DNA of 19,094 nt. Origin: an uncultured Collinsella sp. (GTDB lineage: Bacteria > Actinomycetota > Coriobacteriia > Coriobacteriales > Coriobacteriaceae). Each line of letters begins with the position of its first letter. Positions within the stretch are counted from its first letter, which is position 1. The notes below the pieces were generated by a model. The model saw only the letters and a list, made by a program, of their open reading frames with translations. It was not told the origin of the DNA and searched no databases. A program made the translations under genes and the position numbers. This document shows positions 8,176-14,523 of this stretch, piece after piece. Location: contig CAUCLI010000023.1 in the NCBI GenBank assembly GCA_958443615.1, forward strand, positions 1-19,094, given 5' to 3'.

Positions 8176-8218
8176 AATTATCGCTCGCAACCTGCATAAT
8201 TATCGAATTGCGGTTGCG
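8176..8218. repeat. AT-rich repeats upstream of the rpsT promoter
   Basis: AATTATCG occurs at 8176-8183 and again at 8198-8205, 22 bp apart (two helical turns). CGCAACC at 8186-8192 is complementary to GGTTGCG at 8212-8218, which overlaps the -35. The AT-rich stretch just before the -35 could act as an UP element or carry a regulator site. Confidence 0.4.
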
Positions 8219-8242
8219 TGCGCCCGTGCTCGCGTGTAAAAT
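8214..8242 (+). promoter_or_regulatory. rpsT promoter
   Basis: TTGCGT (8214-8219), a 17-bp spacer and TAAAAT (8237-8242), about 80 bases before the rpsT start and after the end of holA. Spacing is ideal and the upstream region is AT-rich, as expected for a ribosomal protein promoter. Confidence 0.7.
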
Positions 8243-8323
8243 ACTCGCCCGTATGACCTCAACAACCGTGTCTCAGAGGCCGGATAGTAAGACCTTGTAA
8301 GTACCCGAAAGGAACCGAACCCG

Positions 8324-8584
8324 ATGGCAAACATCAAGTCTCAGAAGAAGCGCATCCGCACCAGCGAGGTTGCTCGCGTCCGCAACAAGGCGATCCGCTC
8401 CGAGCTCAAGACCGTTATCAAGCACGTCAAGGCCGCCGTTGAGGCTGGCGACAAGGCCGCTGCCCAGGCCGCTGCCGTGACCGCTTACCGCAAGCTCGAC
8501 AAGGCTGTCGCCAAGGGCGTCATCCACAAGAACCAGGCTGCCAACCGCAAGTCCGGCATCCAGAAGCTCGTGAACACCCTCTAA
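8324..8584 (+). CDS. rpsT: 30S ribosomal protein S20
   Basis: An 86-aa basic protein that binds 16S rRNA in the small subunit. The start MANIKSQKKRIRTSEVARVRNK and the later HKNQAANRKSGIQKLVNTL are hallmark S20 features, and the length is typical. An AAAGGA site at 8308-8313 precedes the ATG. The gene is a single transcription unit with its own promoter (8214-8242) and a strong terminator (8608-8638). The leader contains a tiny 15-codon open frame (8253-8300). Codon choice is that of a highly expressed gene. Confidence 0.98.
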   Translation: MANIKSQKKRIRTSEVARVRNKAIRSELKTVIKHVKAAVEAGDKAAAQAAAVTAYRKLDKAVAKGVIHKNQAANRKSGIQKLVNTL

Positions 8585-8607
8585 GGTTCGCGAACAATTC
8601 ATCTTGC

Positions 8608-8638
8608 AACGGGTCCCGTTATTCGGGGCCCGTTTTTT
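8608..8638 (+). terminator. Intrinsic terminator after rpsT
   Basis: Ten-base-pair stem (AACGGGTCCC at 8608-8617 with GGGGCCCGTT at 8625-8634, one G-T pair), 7-nt loop, and a run of six T overlapping the stem end. This is the classic form. Confidence 0.93.
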
Positions 8639-8731
8639 GTCCGGGCTCGTTTTCGGGACGTGCCGGCGCGTGCCGTGTTGGCGCGTGTCGGGGCGGGGGT
8701 TTGAGCTTCGGACCCTCCTCACGCAGTGTTT

Positions 8732-8789
8732 GGTAGCACAACTCGACAAAACTTCGTGAAATCGAGAAGTTTTGTCGAGTTGTGCTACC
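8732..8789. repeat. Perfect 24-bp inverted repeat with 10-nt loop
   Basis: The left arm 8732-8755 (GGTAGCACAACTCGAC, then AAAACTTC) is exactly complementary to the right arm 8766-8789, with the loop GTGAAATCGA between. The arms are AT-richer than the flanks. GTTTTC follows on the plus strand, so it could act as a back-up terminator, but the arms are much longer than needed for that. Confidence 0.9.
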
Positions 8790-8791
8790 GT

Positions 8792-8817
8792 TTTCGACTG
8801 AAGGTTTCGATTGAAGG
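8792..8817. repeat. Tandem 13-bp duplication
   Basis: TTTCGACTGAAGG (8792-8804) is directly followed by TTTCGATTGAAGG (8805-8817), one mismatch, sitting between the two large hairpins. Confidence 0.75.
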
Positions 8818-8819
8818 GC

Positions 8820-8858
8820 GGGACGCCCGCGTTCATCCAAGTTGAACGCGGGCGCCCC
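8820..8858. repeat. 16-bp imperfect hairpin
   Basis: Left arm 8820-8835 (GGGACGCCCGCGTTCA) pairs with 8843-8858 with one A-C mismatch around a 7-nt loop. It is very GC-rich. There is no T tract on either side, so a classical terminator role is not shown. Confidence 0.75.
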
Positions 8859-8912
8859 GATTGCCTGCCGTTAAACTCGCCGCGCCTGTTGGCTCGGATT
8901 GGCCGGCTCCTG

Positions 8913-8940
8913 GCTTGCGGCTTGCGGTTTGCGGCTTGCG
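8913..8940. repeat. Four tandem copies of a 7-bp unit
   Basis: GCTTGCG, GCTTGCG, GTTTGCG and GCTTGCG in direct succession, with one base change in the third copy. This is a short variable-number-type repeat close to the 3' end of the dehydrogenase gene. Confidence 0.8.
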
Positions 8941-8974
8941 GCCCCGAATCTCGACTCCCGATTCCCGGGTCGTG

Positions 8975-10063
8975 CTATTTTACGCTCGCTCCGAAGGCGT
9001 CGGCGGTCTTTATCGCCTCGATAAGCGCTTCGGTTGAGAACGGCGAGGGGTTCGCCTGCTTCCATTCGTTCGTGTTCTGGGCGAGTTCGGCGATGCGCTC
9101 CAGATGGCTCTCGTCGAGATCGAGCTCGGAAAGGGTGACGGGAAGGCCGAGCTTCTTGTTGAACGCGGCGTAGCGCGCCAGCTGCTCGGTGTCGCCCGTG
9201 TAGGCATGCAGCACGAGCACGCCGAAGCTCACGACCTCCCCGTGCAGGTGCGTGCGGCCGGGGCGCGGGATGCCGGTCGTCGCGTTGTAGAAGGCGTGGG
9301 CCAGCGAGGAGTTGTAGTAGAAGTCGGGCTGGTTGGTGAGGTTGGAGACGTAGCCCGTGTTCACCACGATATCGAGTGCGATCTGTCGGACCGCCTCGCT
9401 CGATCGGTTGGCGCGGACGTCGGCGAGGCCCTGCTCACCGTAGGTCATGAGGGGTTCGGTGCAGGTGTGGGCGAGCGTGAGACCCAGCGTCCCGGTGTGC
9501 GTGAGCTCTGCCGCGCTTGCGGCGTATTCGACTTCGGGTTGCTTGGAGAGCGCGTCGCCGATACCCGCCCAGAAAAACTCCTCGGGTGCGGCGGCGATGA
9601 TGGCTGGGTTGATGAAGATGTGCGCGGGCGCGTCGGGATAGGCGTAGCCCTTGAGTGAATGGTCGTCGTTGTAGACGACGGCGATGGCGGTGGCGCTCGT
9701 GCTATTGGAGCAGATGGTCGGGACGGAGAAGACCGTCTTGTCGAGATCCTTGGCGGCGGTCTTCACCGTGTCGATCGCCTTGCCGCCGCCGATTGCGAAC
9801 GCGACGTCGGCCGCGCGGAACGCCTCGGCATCCACGAGCGCGTCAATGGCGGACTGGGTGGAATCGGTGCCGTAGACGATCTCGTCGAGGATCTCCACAT
9901 CGGTTCCGGAGAGTGCCGCGCGGATGCCGGGGGCCGCCGAGGCGAGGGCGTGGCGGCCGCCCACCAAGACGATGGATTTGGCCCGGTAGGGCGCGAGTGC
10001 TGCGGGAATCGCATCAAAGCAATCCTCGCCGACGGTATAGCTGCTCATTTGAATGGTGCGCAT
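8975..10063 (-). CDS. Iron-containing alcohol dehydrogenase family protein (GldA-like)
   Basis: A 362-aa NAD(P)-dependent dehydrogenase of the glycerol dehydrogenase branch, cytosolic. The cofactor loop GGGKAIDTVKTAA is at residues 92-104, followed by SVPTICSNSTSATAIAVVYND. The three expected metal ligands are present: D170 in GIGDAL, H256 in SLAHAF and H274 in HLHGE, matching the spacing known for GldA. The substrate cannot be read from sequence; glycerol, or 2-oxo/2-hydroxy acids as for E. coli HcxA, are options. ATG 10063 is preferred because AGGAGG lies 4 bases upstream; the open frame extends much further up but would run through the divergent desulfurase gene. It is transcribed alone, divergent from the DUF523 gene. 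Confidence 0.88.
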   Translation of the reverse strand: MRTIQMSSYTVGEDCFDAIPAALAPYRAKSIVLVGGRHALASAAPGIRAALSGTDVEILDEIVYGTDSTQSAIDALVDAEAFRAADVAFAIGGGKAIDTVKTAAKDLDKTVFSVPTICSNSTSATAIAVVYNDDHSLKGYAYPDAPAHIFINPAIIAAAPEEFFWAGIGDALSKQPEVEYAASAAELTHTGTLGLTLAHTCTEPLMTYGEQGLADVRANRSSEAVRQIALDIVVNTGYVSNLTNQPDFYYNSSLAHAFYNATTGIPRPGRTHLHGEVVSFGVLVLHAYTGDTEQLARYAAFNKKLGLPVTLSELDLDESHLERIAELAQNTNEWKQANPSPFSTEALIEAIKTADAFGASVK

Positions 10064-10080
10064 ATGACCTCCTTGACGCG

Positions 10081-10109
10081 TTGCCGTTCGTGTCATTCTA
10101 GGATGCAAT
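10081..10109 (+). promoter_or_regulatory. Possible promoter of the DUF523 gene
   Basis: TTGCCG (10081-10086), 17-bp spacer, TGCAAT (10104-10109). Each box matches consensus at four of six positions. It overlaps the candidate minus-strand promoter of the dehydrogenase. Downstream, CGATTC (10120-10125) and GAATCG (10132-10137) can form a small leader hairpin. Confidence 0.4.
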
Positions 10110-10122
10110 TTGAGCGCGTCGA
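10095..10122 (-). promoter_or_regulatory. Possible promoter of the GldA-like gene
   Basis: Read on the minus strand: TCGACG (10122-10117), 16-bp spacer, TAGAAT (10100-10095), about 30 bases before the start codon at 10063. The -10 is good and the -35 is moderate. Confidence 0.45.
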
Positions 10123-10187
10123 TTCGCATCGGAATCGGAAAAAGAGTGGTAACGTGGAGCTTCGGTTGTGGGAGAGGGGTGCCCGTC

Positions 10188-10625
10188 ATGAAGATCGCCG
10201 TGAGCGCGTGCCTGTTGGGGCGGAACTGCAAATACAGCGGCGGGAACAACCGGTGCGATCGCCTGCTGAAGGCGTCATCCGACCGCCCCGACATTGAGGT
10301 CGTTCCCGTATGCCCCGAGGTCGCGGGCGGCCTGCCCACGCCGCGCCCGCCCGCGGAGATCGTGGATGGGGAGGTCGTCAACAACGTCGGCGAAAGCGTG
10401 GACGCCGCGTATCGGTCGGGTATCGCGGCCGAGATGGCGCGCTTGGCGCCGGCGATCGAGTCAGGAGAGCTCGCGGCTGCCGTGCTGCAGTCCCGAAGTC
10501 CCAGTTGCGGAGTGCATCAGGTCTACGACGGCACCTTCACGGGAACGCTCGTCTCGGGACAAGGCCTGTTCGCCCAGGCGCTCGCTGAGGCGGGCGTCAG
10601 GCTGGTCGATGTGTCGGACCTATAG
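10188..10625 (+). CDS. DUF523 family protein, TudS/RudS-type thio-pyrimidine desulfurase
   Basis: A 145-aa protein of the DUF523 family. Family members TudS and RudS are described as iron-sulfur enzymes that remove sulfur from 2-thiouracil or from 4-thio-UMP. The three cysteines expected to hold a [4Fe-4S] cluster are seen: C8 in SACLLG, C42 in VPVCPE and C107 in SRSPSCG. The other signature, GGLPTPRPPAE, is at residues 47-57, and GTLVSGQGLFAQAL follows near the end. The ATG at 10188 has GAGAGGGG about 8 bases upstream; the open frame reaches back to 10110 without a better start. It is a stand-alone single-domain form of normal length. Family membership is firm; the actual substrate is inferred. 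Confidence 0.88.
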   Translation: MKIAVSACLLGRNCKYSGGNNRCDRLLKASSDRPDIEVVPVCPEVAGGLPTPRPPAEIVDGEVVNNVGESVDAAYRSGIAAEMARLAPAIESGELAAAVLQSRSPSCGVHQVYDGTFTGTLVSGQGLFAQALAEAGVRLVDVSDL

Positions 10626-10641
10626 GAGCTGCCGCAGCTGT

Positions 10642-10793
10642 TGCTGAAAAAAACCCTTGCAGAAAAATGTGTTCGACAAGAATGCATCTCCGAAGGTCGA
10701 TGTCGCCACTATTTTCGCAGCTCGCGGTTATGCATGGATGCTTGGTTTTTGGGCATGCGAAAATGTGTATTACTGCAAGGGATTTTTTCAGCA
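10642..10793. mobile_element. 152-bp element with 21-bp terminal inverted repeats (MITE-like)
   Basis: The left end 10642-10662 (TGCTGAAAAAAACCCTTGCA, then G) and right end 10773-10793 are inverted copies with one mismatch. The trinucleotide TGT flanks both ends (10639-10641 and 10794-10796), which could be a 3-bp target duplication or chance. Inside, ATTTTCGCA (10711-10719) is complementary to TGCGAAAAT (10756-10764). The element is AT-richer than its surroundings and has no transposase. It fills most of the 265-base gap between the DUF523 and DUF3784-type genes. It could be a non-autonomous transposable element or a structured repeat; mobility is not shown. Confidence 0.6.
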
Positions 10794-10890
10794 TGTCCCA
10801 CTTCGACTCGGTCGAAAGGATGGCTTCGATTGGTCGATGATCCGCTGTATCAAAGGCGATTTCGACGCGCGATGTCTTAGGAGGTCCATG

Positions 10891-11232
10891 ATGGACGTGC
10901 TGGTGACAGCGTTTTTAGCTGCCCTGTCTCTCGGTTTAAGTCTCCTGTTCTTGAGCGGCCATGGATCGATCTTTGTCGCTGGATTCAATACCGCCTCGCC
11001 CAGACAACGGGCGCGCTATGGCGAGCGCGAGCTGTGTCGCGGTATGGGCAGATTGACGCTCGGTTGCGCGATGGGGCTGACGCTTATGGCGGGCGGTCTG
11101 TATGTTGAGCACAAATTCGCAGAGTATAAGCTCGTGGGAGAACAGTTGTACCTTGCGGGCTTGATGGTATTAATCGCTTGTATCGTTTTCGGGGTGCGAT
11201 GCGTCGGCACTCGGGCCAAGAGGCGCCGTTGA
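10891..11232 (+). CDS. DUF3784-like small membrane protein
   Basis: A 113-aa protein with three predicted membrane segments (about residues 2-22, 51-70 and 82-103) and a basic C-terminus (RAKRRR). After the first helix comes SGHGSIFVAGFNTASPRQRARYGERELCRGMG, which resembles the pattern of DUF3784 proteins: a Gly-x-Gly turn, a 'GYNT' core, a charged stretch and a 'CR-MG' segment. Function is unknown for the family. The start at 10891 is chosen because AGGAGG (10879-10884) lies 6 bases upstream; ATG 10888 is the alternative. A longer reading from 10657 would run through the inverted-repeat element and is not favoured. No clear terminator follows; 11249-11278 can form an interrupted hairpin without a T tract. 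Confidence 0.65.
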   Translation: MDVLVTAFLAALSLGLSLLFLSGHGSIFVAGFNTASPRQRARYGERELCRGMGRLTLGCAMGLTLMAGGLYVEHKFAEYKLVGEQLYLAGLMVLIACIVFGVRCVGTRAKRRR

Positions 11233-11288
11233 GGCGCGTGTTGAAACGGCGCGTCGCGTGACTTTGCGCGAGACGCCTGAGCCCTACG

Positions 11289-11297
11289 TGCTATCAT
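11289..11297 (+). promoter_or_regulatory. Extended -10 promoter before the ileS T-box
   Basis: TGC directly followed by TATCAT (11292-11297) forms an extended -10. No good -35 lies 16-18 bases upstream. Transcription would begin near 11304, just where the T-box leader starts. Confidence 0.5.
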
Positions 11298-11303
11298 GTC
11301 GAT

Positions 11304-11596
11304 TTACAGGCGTTGATGGGGACGAGTAGGTCGGACCCGCGCGGCACAGAGAGCCCGGGCTGCTGAGATTCGGGTGCGCGCGGCCGATGCGAATATCACC
11401 CTGGAGCCGCGGCCCCAACGGCGCGATCGCGCCCAGTAGGCGTCGCCGGGATGGTCGCCGTGACGGACCAGCCGAGTACGAGGGGAGCGCGGACGCGCGA
11501 ACCTTTGAGCTGGGTGGTATAGCGAAACGCACGCGGGTCTGCTTCCCGCATTCATAGGCGCTTCGTCCCAGCTTGAGCTAGGACGGGCGCTTTTTT
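11304..11596 (+). promoter_or_regulatory. T-box riboswitch, isoleucine, controlling ileS
   Basis: An RNA leader of about 290 nt that senses uncharged tRNA-Ile. Stem I features are present: GACGAGTAGG near 11331-11340, CAGAGAGC and GCTGAGATT in the distal part (11346-11370), and a specifier-loop segment GAATATCACC at 11391-11400 with the Ile codon ATC at 11395-11397. The T-box core GGGTGGTATAGCG is at 11512-11524, and its bulge TGGT (11515-11518) can pair with the ACCA end of tRNA-Ile. GAGCTGGG (11507-11514) pairs with CCCAGCTT (11567-11574) to form the antiterminator; the latter bases also belong to the terminator stem, so the two structures exclude each other. The start coordinate depends on the promoter and is approximate. 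Confidence 0.93.
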
Positions 11597-11597
11597 C
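11558..11597 (+). terminator. T-box regulated intrinsic terminator
   Basis: The stem 11558-11572 with 11577-11590 has one bulged T and one C-A mismatch, a TTGA loop and a run of six T (11591-11596). Its 5' arm contains the bases used by the antiterminator. Confidence 0.88.
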
Positions 11598-11646
11598 TTG
11601 TCAGGCCAACCGCCCGACGGGCGCCCACAACAAGAAGGGGGTATTC

Positions 11647-14448
11647 GTGGCAAACGAGTACAAGCAGACCATGAACCTGCCCAAGACCAAGTTCCCCATG
11701 AGGGCGGCCCTGGCGCAGCGCGAGCCGGAGCGCCTCAAGCGTTGGCAGCAGAACCACGTGTACGAGCTCATGCTCAAGAAGAACGAGGGTCACGATAAGT
11801 TCGTCCTGCACGACGGTCCTCCCTACGCCAACGGCCCCATCCACCTGGGCCATGCCATGAACAAAATCTCCAAGGACATGATCAACCGTTACAAGGCCAT
11901 GCAGGGCTACCAGACCCCGTACGTGCCCGGTTGGGATTGTCACGGCCAGCCCATCGAGCACAAGGTCGAGACCAAGCTCGGTACCGAGAAGTTCAATCAG
12001 GCCTCCACGGCCGAGATCCGCGAGCTTTGCAACGAGTTCGCCGTCGAGAACATCGACCTGCAGCGCGAGGGTTTCAAGCGCCTGGGCGTGCTGGGCGATT
12101 GGGACAACCCGTATCTGACCTTGCAGCACCAGCACGACGCTGCCGACATCGAGGCCTTCAAGGCCATGTTCGATAAGGGCATGATCTATCGCGGGCACAA
12201 GCCGGTTCACTGGTGCAAGCACTGCCACACCGCGCTCGCCGAGGCCGAGATCGAGTACGCCGACGAGACGAGCCCGTCCATCTACGTGCGCTTCGAGCTC
12301 ACGAGCAAGCCCGCCGGCCTCGAGTCCTTCGATGGCCCGGTCGACTTCGTGATCTGGACCACCACGCCCTGGACCATCCCCTCGGACCAGGCGGTCTCCC
12401 TCAAGCCCGAGGCGATTTACACCGCCATCGAGCACGACGGCCGCGCCGAGATCATGCTGAAGGACCTCGCCGAGAAGGTCTGCGGCATCGCCGGCTGGGA
12501 CGTCACGCCCGTGATGGTCAATGGCAAGCCGTACGAGGTCCCCGCCGAGGTCCTCGATCACCTGCACTACAAGCAGCCCGTGTTCGACGGCGTCGAGGGC
12601 GTGGCGCTGCTCGCCGATTACGTGGGCACCGAGGACGGTACCGGTATCGTCCACAACTCGCCCGGTCACGGCGTGGACGACTACTACGTCTGCATGAAGG
12701 AGGGCATGGACGTCTGCATGCCCGTCGACGACGACGGTCGCTTCTACAACGGCGACGAGTTCGGCGCCGGCGGCCCGTTCTCCGGCATGGACACCGACGA
12801 GGCCAACCCGCACATCATCCAGTTCCTGCGCGACCGCGGCATGCTCGTGGCCGAGGTTAAGATCACCCACAGCTACCCGCACTGCTGGCGCTGCAAGAAC
12901 CCGGTGCTCTTCCGCGCCACCGACCAGTGGTTCGTCTCCATGGACAAGACCGGCCTGCGCGAGCAGGCGCTCGACCAGGTGAAGAACCACGTGTCCTGGT
13001 ATCCCGAGCACGCCGTCAACCGCATCGGCGCCATGGTGGAGCAGCGCCCCGATTGGTGCATCTCCCGTCAGCGCAACTGGGGCGTGCCGATTCCGTCCTT
13101 CACCTGCGCCGACTGTGGCGAGAAGATCATGAACGACGACACGCTCGACGCGGTCATCGCGCTGTTCCATGAGAAGGGCTCCGACGCCTGGTTCACCGAT
13201 GCGCCCGAGTCCTACCTCGGCGACGCCTGCATGTGCCCCAAGTGCGGCGGCCATCACCTCAAGGCCGACCGCGACATCCTCGACGTGTGGTGGGACTCCG
13301 GCGTGTCCTGGAAGGCCGTGTGCGAGTACCGCCCCGAGCTCAAGTACCCGGCGGACGTCTACCTCGAGGGCTCCGACCAGCACCGCGGCTGGTTCCAGTC
13401 GTCGCTGCTGACCTCCGTGGGCACCAACGGCATCGCTCCGTACAAGGCCGTCATCTCCCAGGGCTTCACCCTGGACGGCCAGGGCCGCAAGATGTCCAAG
13501 TCGCTCGGCAACGTGATCGACCCCAACAAGATCTGCGACGAGATCGGCGCCGACATCATCCGCCTGTGGGTCGCCTCCGTGGACACCTCCACCGACGTCG
13601 CGTGCGATACCGAGATCCTCGCCCGCACCTCCGACGCGTACCGCCGCTTCCGCAACACCCTGCGCTTCCTGCTGTCCGTGCTCGAGGGCCAGTTCGAGCC
13701 CGTGACCGACGGCGTGGTTTTCGACGAGCTCATGCCGCTCGACAAGCTCATGCTCGCCCGCCTCACCCAGGTCCAGGCCGAGGTCGATGAGGCCTACGCC
13801 GGCTATGAGTTCAACCGCGCCTACCGCACGCTGTACGATTTCGTCGTCACCGAGCTCTCCAACGTCTACCTCGACGCGTTGAAGGACCGCCTGTACTGCG
13901 AGAAGCCGGGCAGCCATGAGATGCGCAGTGCGCAGACCGTCGTGGCGGAGCTGCTCTCCATGCTCATGCGCGACCTGCAGCCCATCCTGTCCTACACGGT
14001 CGACGAGGCCATGGAGTTCGCTCCGGCCGGTTGCCGCGACAACCAGGAGTACGCCGCGCTGCTCGATTGGTACAAGAGCCCCATCACGCTCGAGCAGGCC
14101 AACGAGTTCGCCGGCGTCCTCGAGGCCTCCCTCGAGCTGCGCTCCGTCGTCACCAAGGCGATCGAGGAGGCGCGCGCCGCGGGCACCTTCACCAAGAGCC
14201 AGCAGGTCCGCGTGAAGGCGACCGCCCCGGCGGAGGCTTTCGCCCTGCTCACGGGTGACAAGGCCGTCGACCTCGCCGAGTTCTACATCGTCTCCGAGGT
14301 AGAGCTCGTCGAGGGTGATTCGTTCTCCGCTCAGATCGAGGCCGCGCATGGTGAGGCCTGCGACCGCTGCTGGAACTTCCGCGAGTCCACCGGCGCTCAT
14401 GGCGAGCATGCGCACATCTGCGATCGCTGCGCCGCCGCGCTGGCTTAA
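11647..14448 (+). CDS. ileS: Isoleucyl-tRNA synthetase
   Basis: A 933-aa class I aminoacyl-tRNA synthetase that charges tRNA-Ile. The ATP site HIGH motif appears as H66-L-G-H69 and the KMSKS loop at residues 615-619. The editing (CP1) domain lies between them, with TTTPWTIPSDQAV and GTGIVHNSPGHG-type segments. The C-terminus has the zinc-binding cysteine pairs CDRCW and CDRC seen in the bacterial type. Length is typical of the mupirocin-sensitive bacterial form. GTG 11647 has AAGGGGG 5 bases upstream. Expression is controlled by the T-box in front. Codons are those of a highly expressed gene. Confidence 0.98.
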   Translation: MANEYKQTMNLPKTKFPMRAALAQREPERLKRWQQNHVYELMLKKNEGHDKFVLHDGPPYANGPIHLGHAMNKISKDMINRYKAMQGYQTPYVPGWDCHGQPIEHKVETKLGTEKFNQASTAEIRELCNEFAVENIDLQREGFKRLGVLGDWDNPYLTLQHQHDAADIEAFKAMFDKGMIYRGHKPVHWCKHCHTALAEAEIEYADETSPSIYVRFELTSKPAGLESFDGPVDFVIWTTTPWTIPSDQAVSLKPEAIYTAIEHDGRAEIMLKDLAEKVCGIAGWDVTPVMVNGKPYEVPAEVLDHLHYKQPVFDGVEGVALLADYVGTEDGTGIVHNSPGHGVDDYYVCMKEGMDVCMPVDDDGRFYNGDEFGAGGPFSGMDTDEANPHIIQFLRDRGMLVAEVKITHSYPHCWRCKNPVLFRATDQWFVSMDKTGLREQALDQVKNHVSWYPEHAVNRIGAMVEQRPDWCISRQRNWGVPIPSFTCADCGEKIMNDDTLDAVIALFHEKGSDAWFTDAPESYLGDACMCPKCGGHHLKADRDILDVWWDSGVSWKAVCEYRPELKYPADVYLEGSDQHRGWFQSSLLTSVGTNGIAPYKAVISQGFTLDGQGRKMSKSLGNVIDPNKICDEIGADIIRLWVASVDTSTDVACDTEILARTSDAYRRFRNTLRFLLSVLEGQFEPVTDGVVFDELMPLDKLMLARLTQVQAEVDEAYAGYEFNRAYRTLYDFVVTELSNVYLDALKDRLYCEKPGSHEMRSAQTVVAELLSMLMRDLQPILSYTVDEAMEFAPAGCRDNQEYAALLDWYKSPITLEQANEFAGVLEASLELRSVVTKAIEEARAAGTFTKSQQVRVKATAPAEAFALLTGDKAVDLAEFYIVSEVELVEGDSFSAQIEAAHGEACDRCWNFRESTGAHGEHAHICDRCAAALA

Positions 14449-14475
14449 TCGTCCTGCGGCATCCTCTTGCACGTC

Positions 14476-14509
14476 GTGCGCCCGGGACCCCTCCCGGGCG
14501 CGCTTGTTC
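14476..14509 (+). terminator. Hairpin between ileS and lspA, possible weak terminator
   Basis: GCGCCCGGGA (14478-14487) pairs perfectly with 14492-14501 around a CCCC loop, extendable by two pairs. The tail CTTGTTCT is only partly T-rich, so partial read-through into lspA is likely. Confidence 0.6.
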
Positions 14510-14523
14510 TAGGTTTGGTGAGC

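Larger units (their letters stand above)
8640..8974. other. Gene-free 335-base interval with stacked repeats
   Basis: Between the rpsT terminator and the end of the minus-strand dehydrogenase gene no frame looks coding. The interval holds four separate repeat structures in about 210 bases (palindrome 8732-8789, tandem 13-mer 8792-8817, hairpin 8820-8858, tandem 7-mer 8913-8940), each listed on its own. No clear T-tailed terminator for the minus-strand gene was found here. Confidence 0.6.

Noticed and set aside
8273..8836. Minus-strand 187-codon frame over rpsT and the palindrome
   Set aside because: It is antisense to rpsT and reads through its terminator and the palindrome, with no domain resemblance.
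8913..8940. CRISPR-like repeat
   Set aside because: The units are 7 bp and directly adjacent with no spacers.
9104..10297. Plus-strand frames opposite the GldA-like gene
   Set aside because: The minus strand carries all dehydrogenase motifs. These frames are its shadows.
10064..10384. Longer start for the GldA-like gene (469 codons)
   Set aside because: It would overlap the divergent DUF523 gene. The shorter start has AGGAGG and gives a family-typical length.
10657..10890. N-terminal extension of the DUF3784-like gene through the inverted-repeat element
   Set aside because: The strong ribosome site AGGAGG at 10879 and the start of the family-like sequence at 10891 point to the shorter protein. 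The extension is mostly the repeat read as codons.
11578..14472. 964-codon minus-strand open frame opposite ileS
   Set aside because: The plus strand is unmistakable ileS. The antisense frame is a consequence of strong codon bias (Leu/Val/Glu/Asp/His-rich) and lacks a plausible ribosome site.
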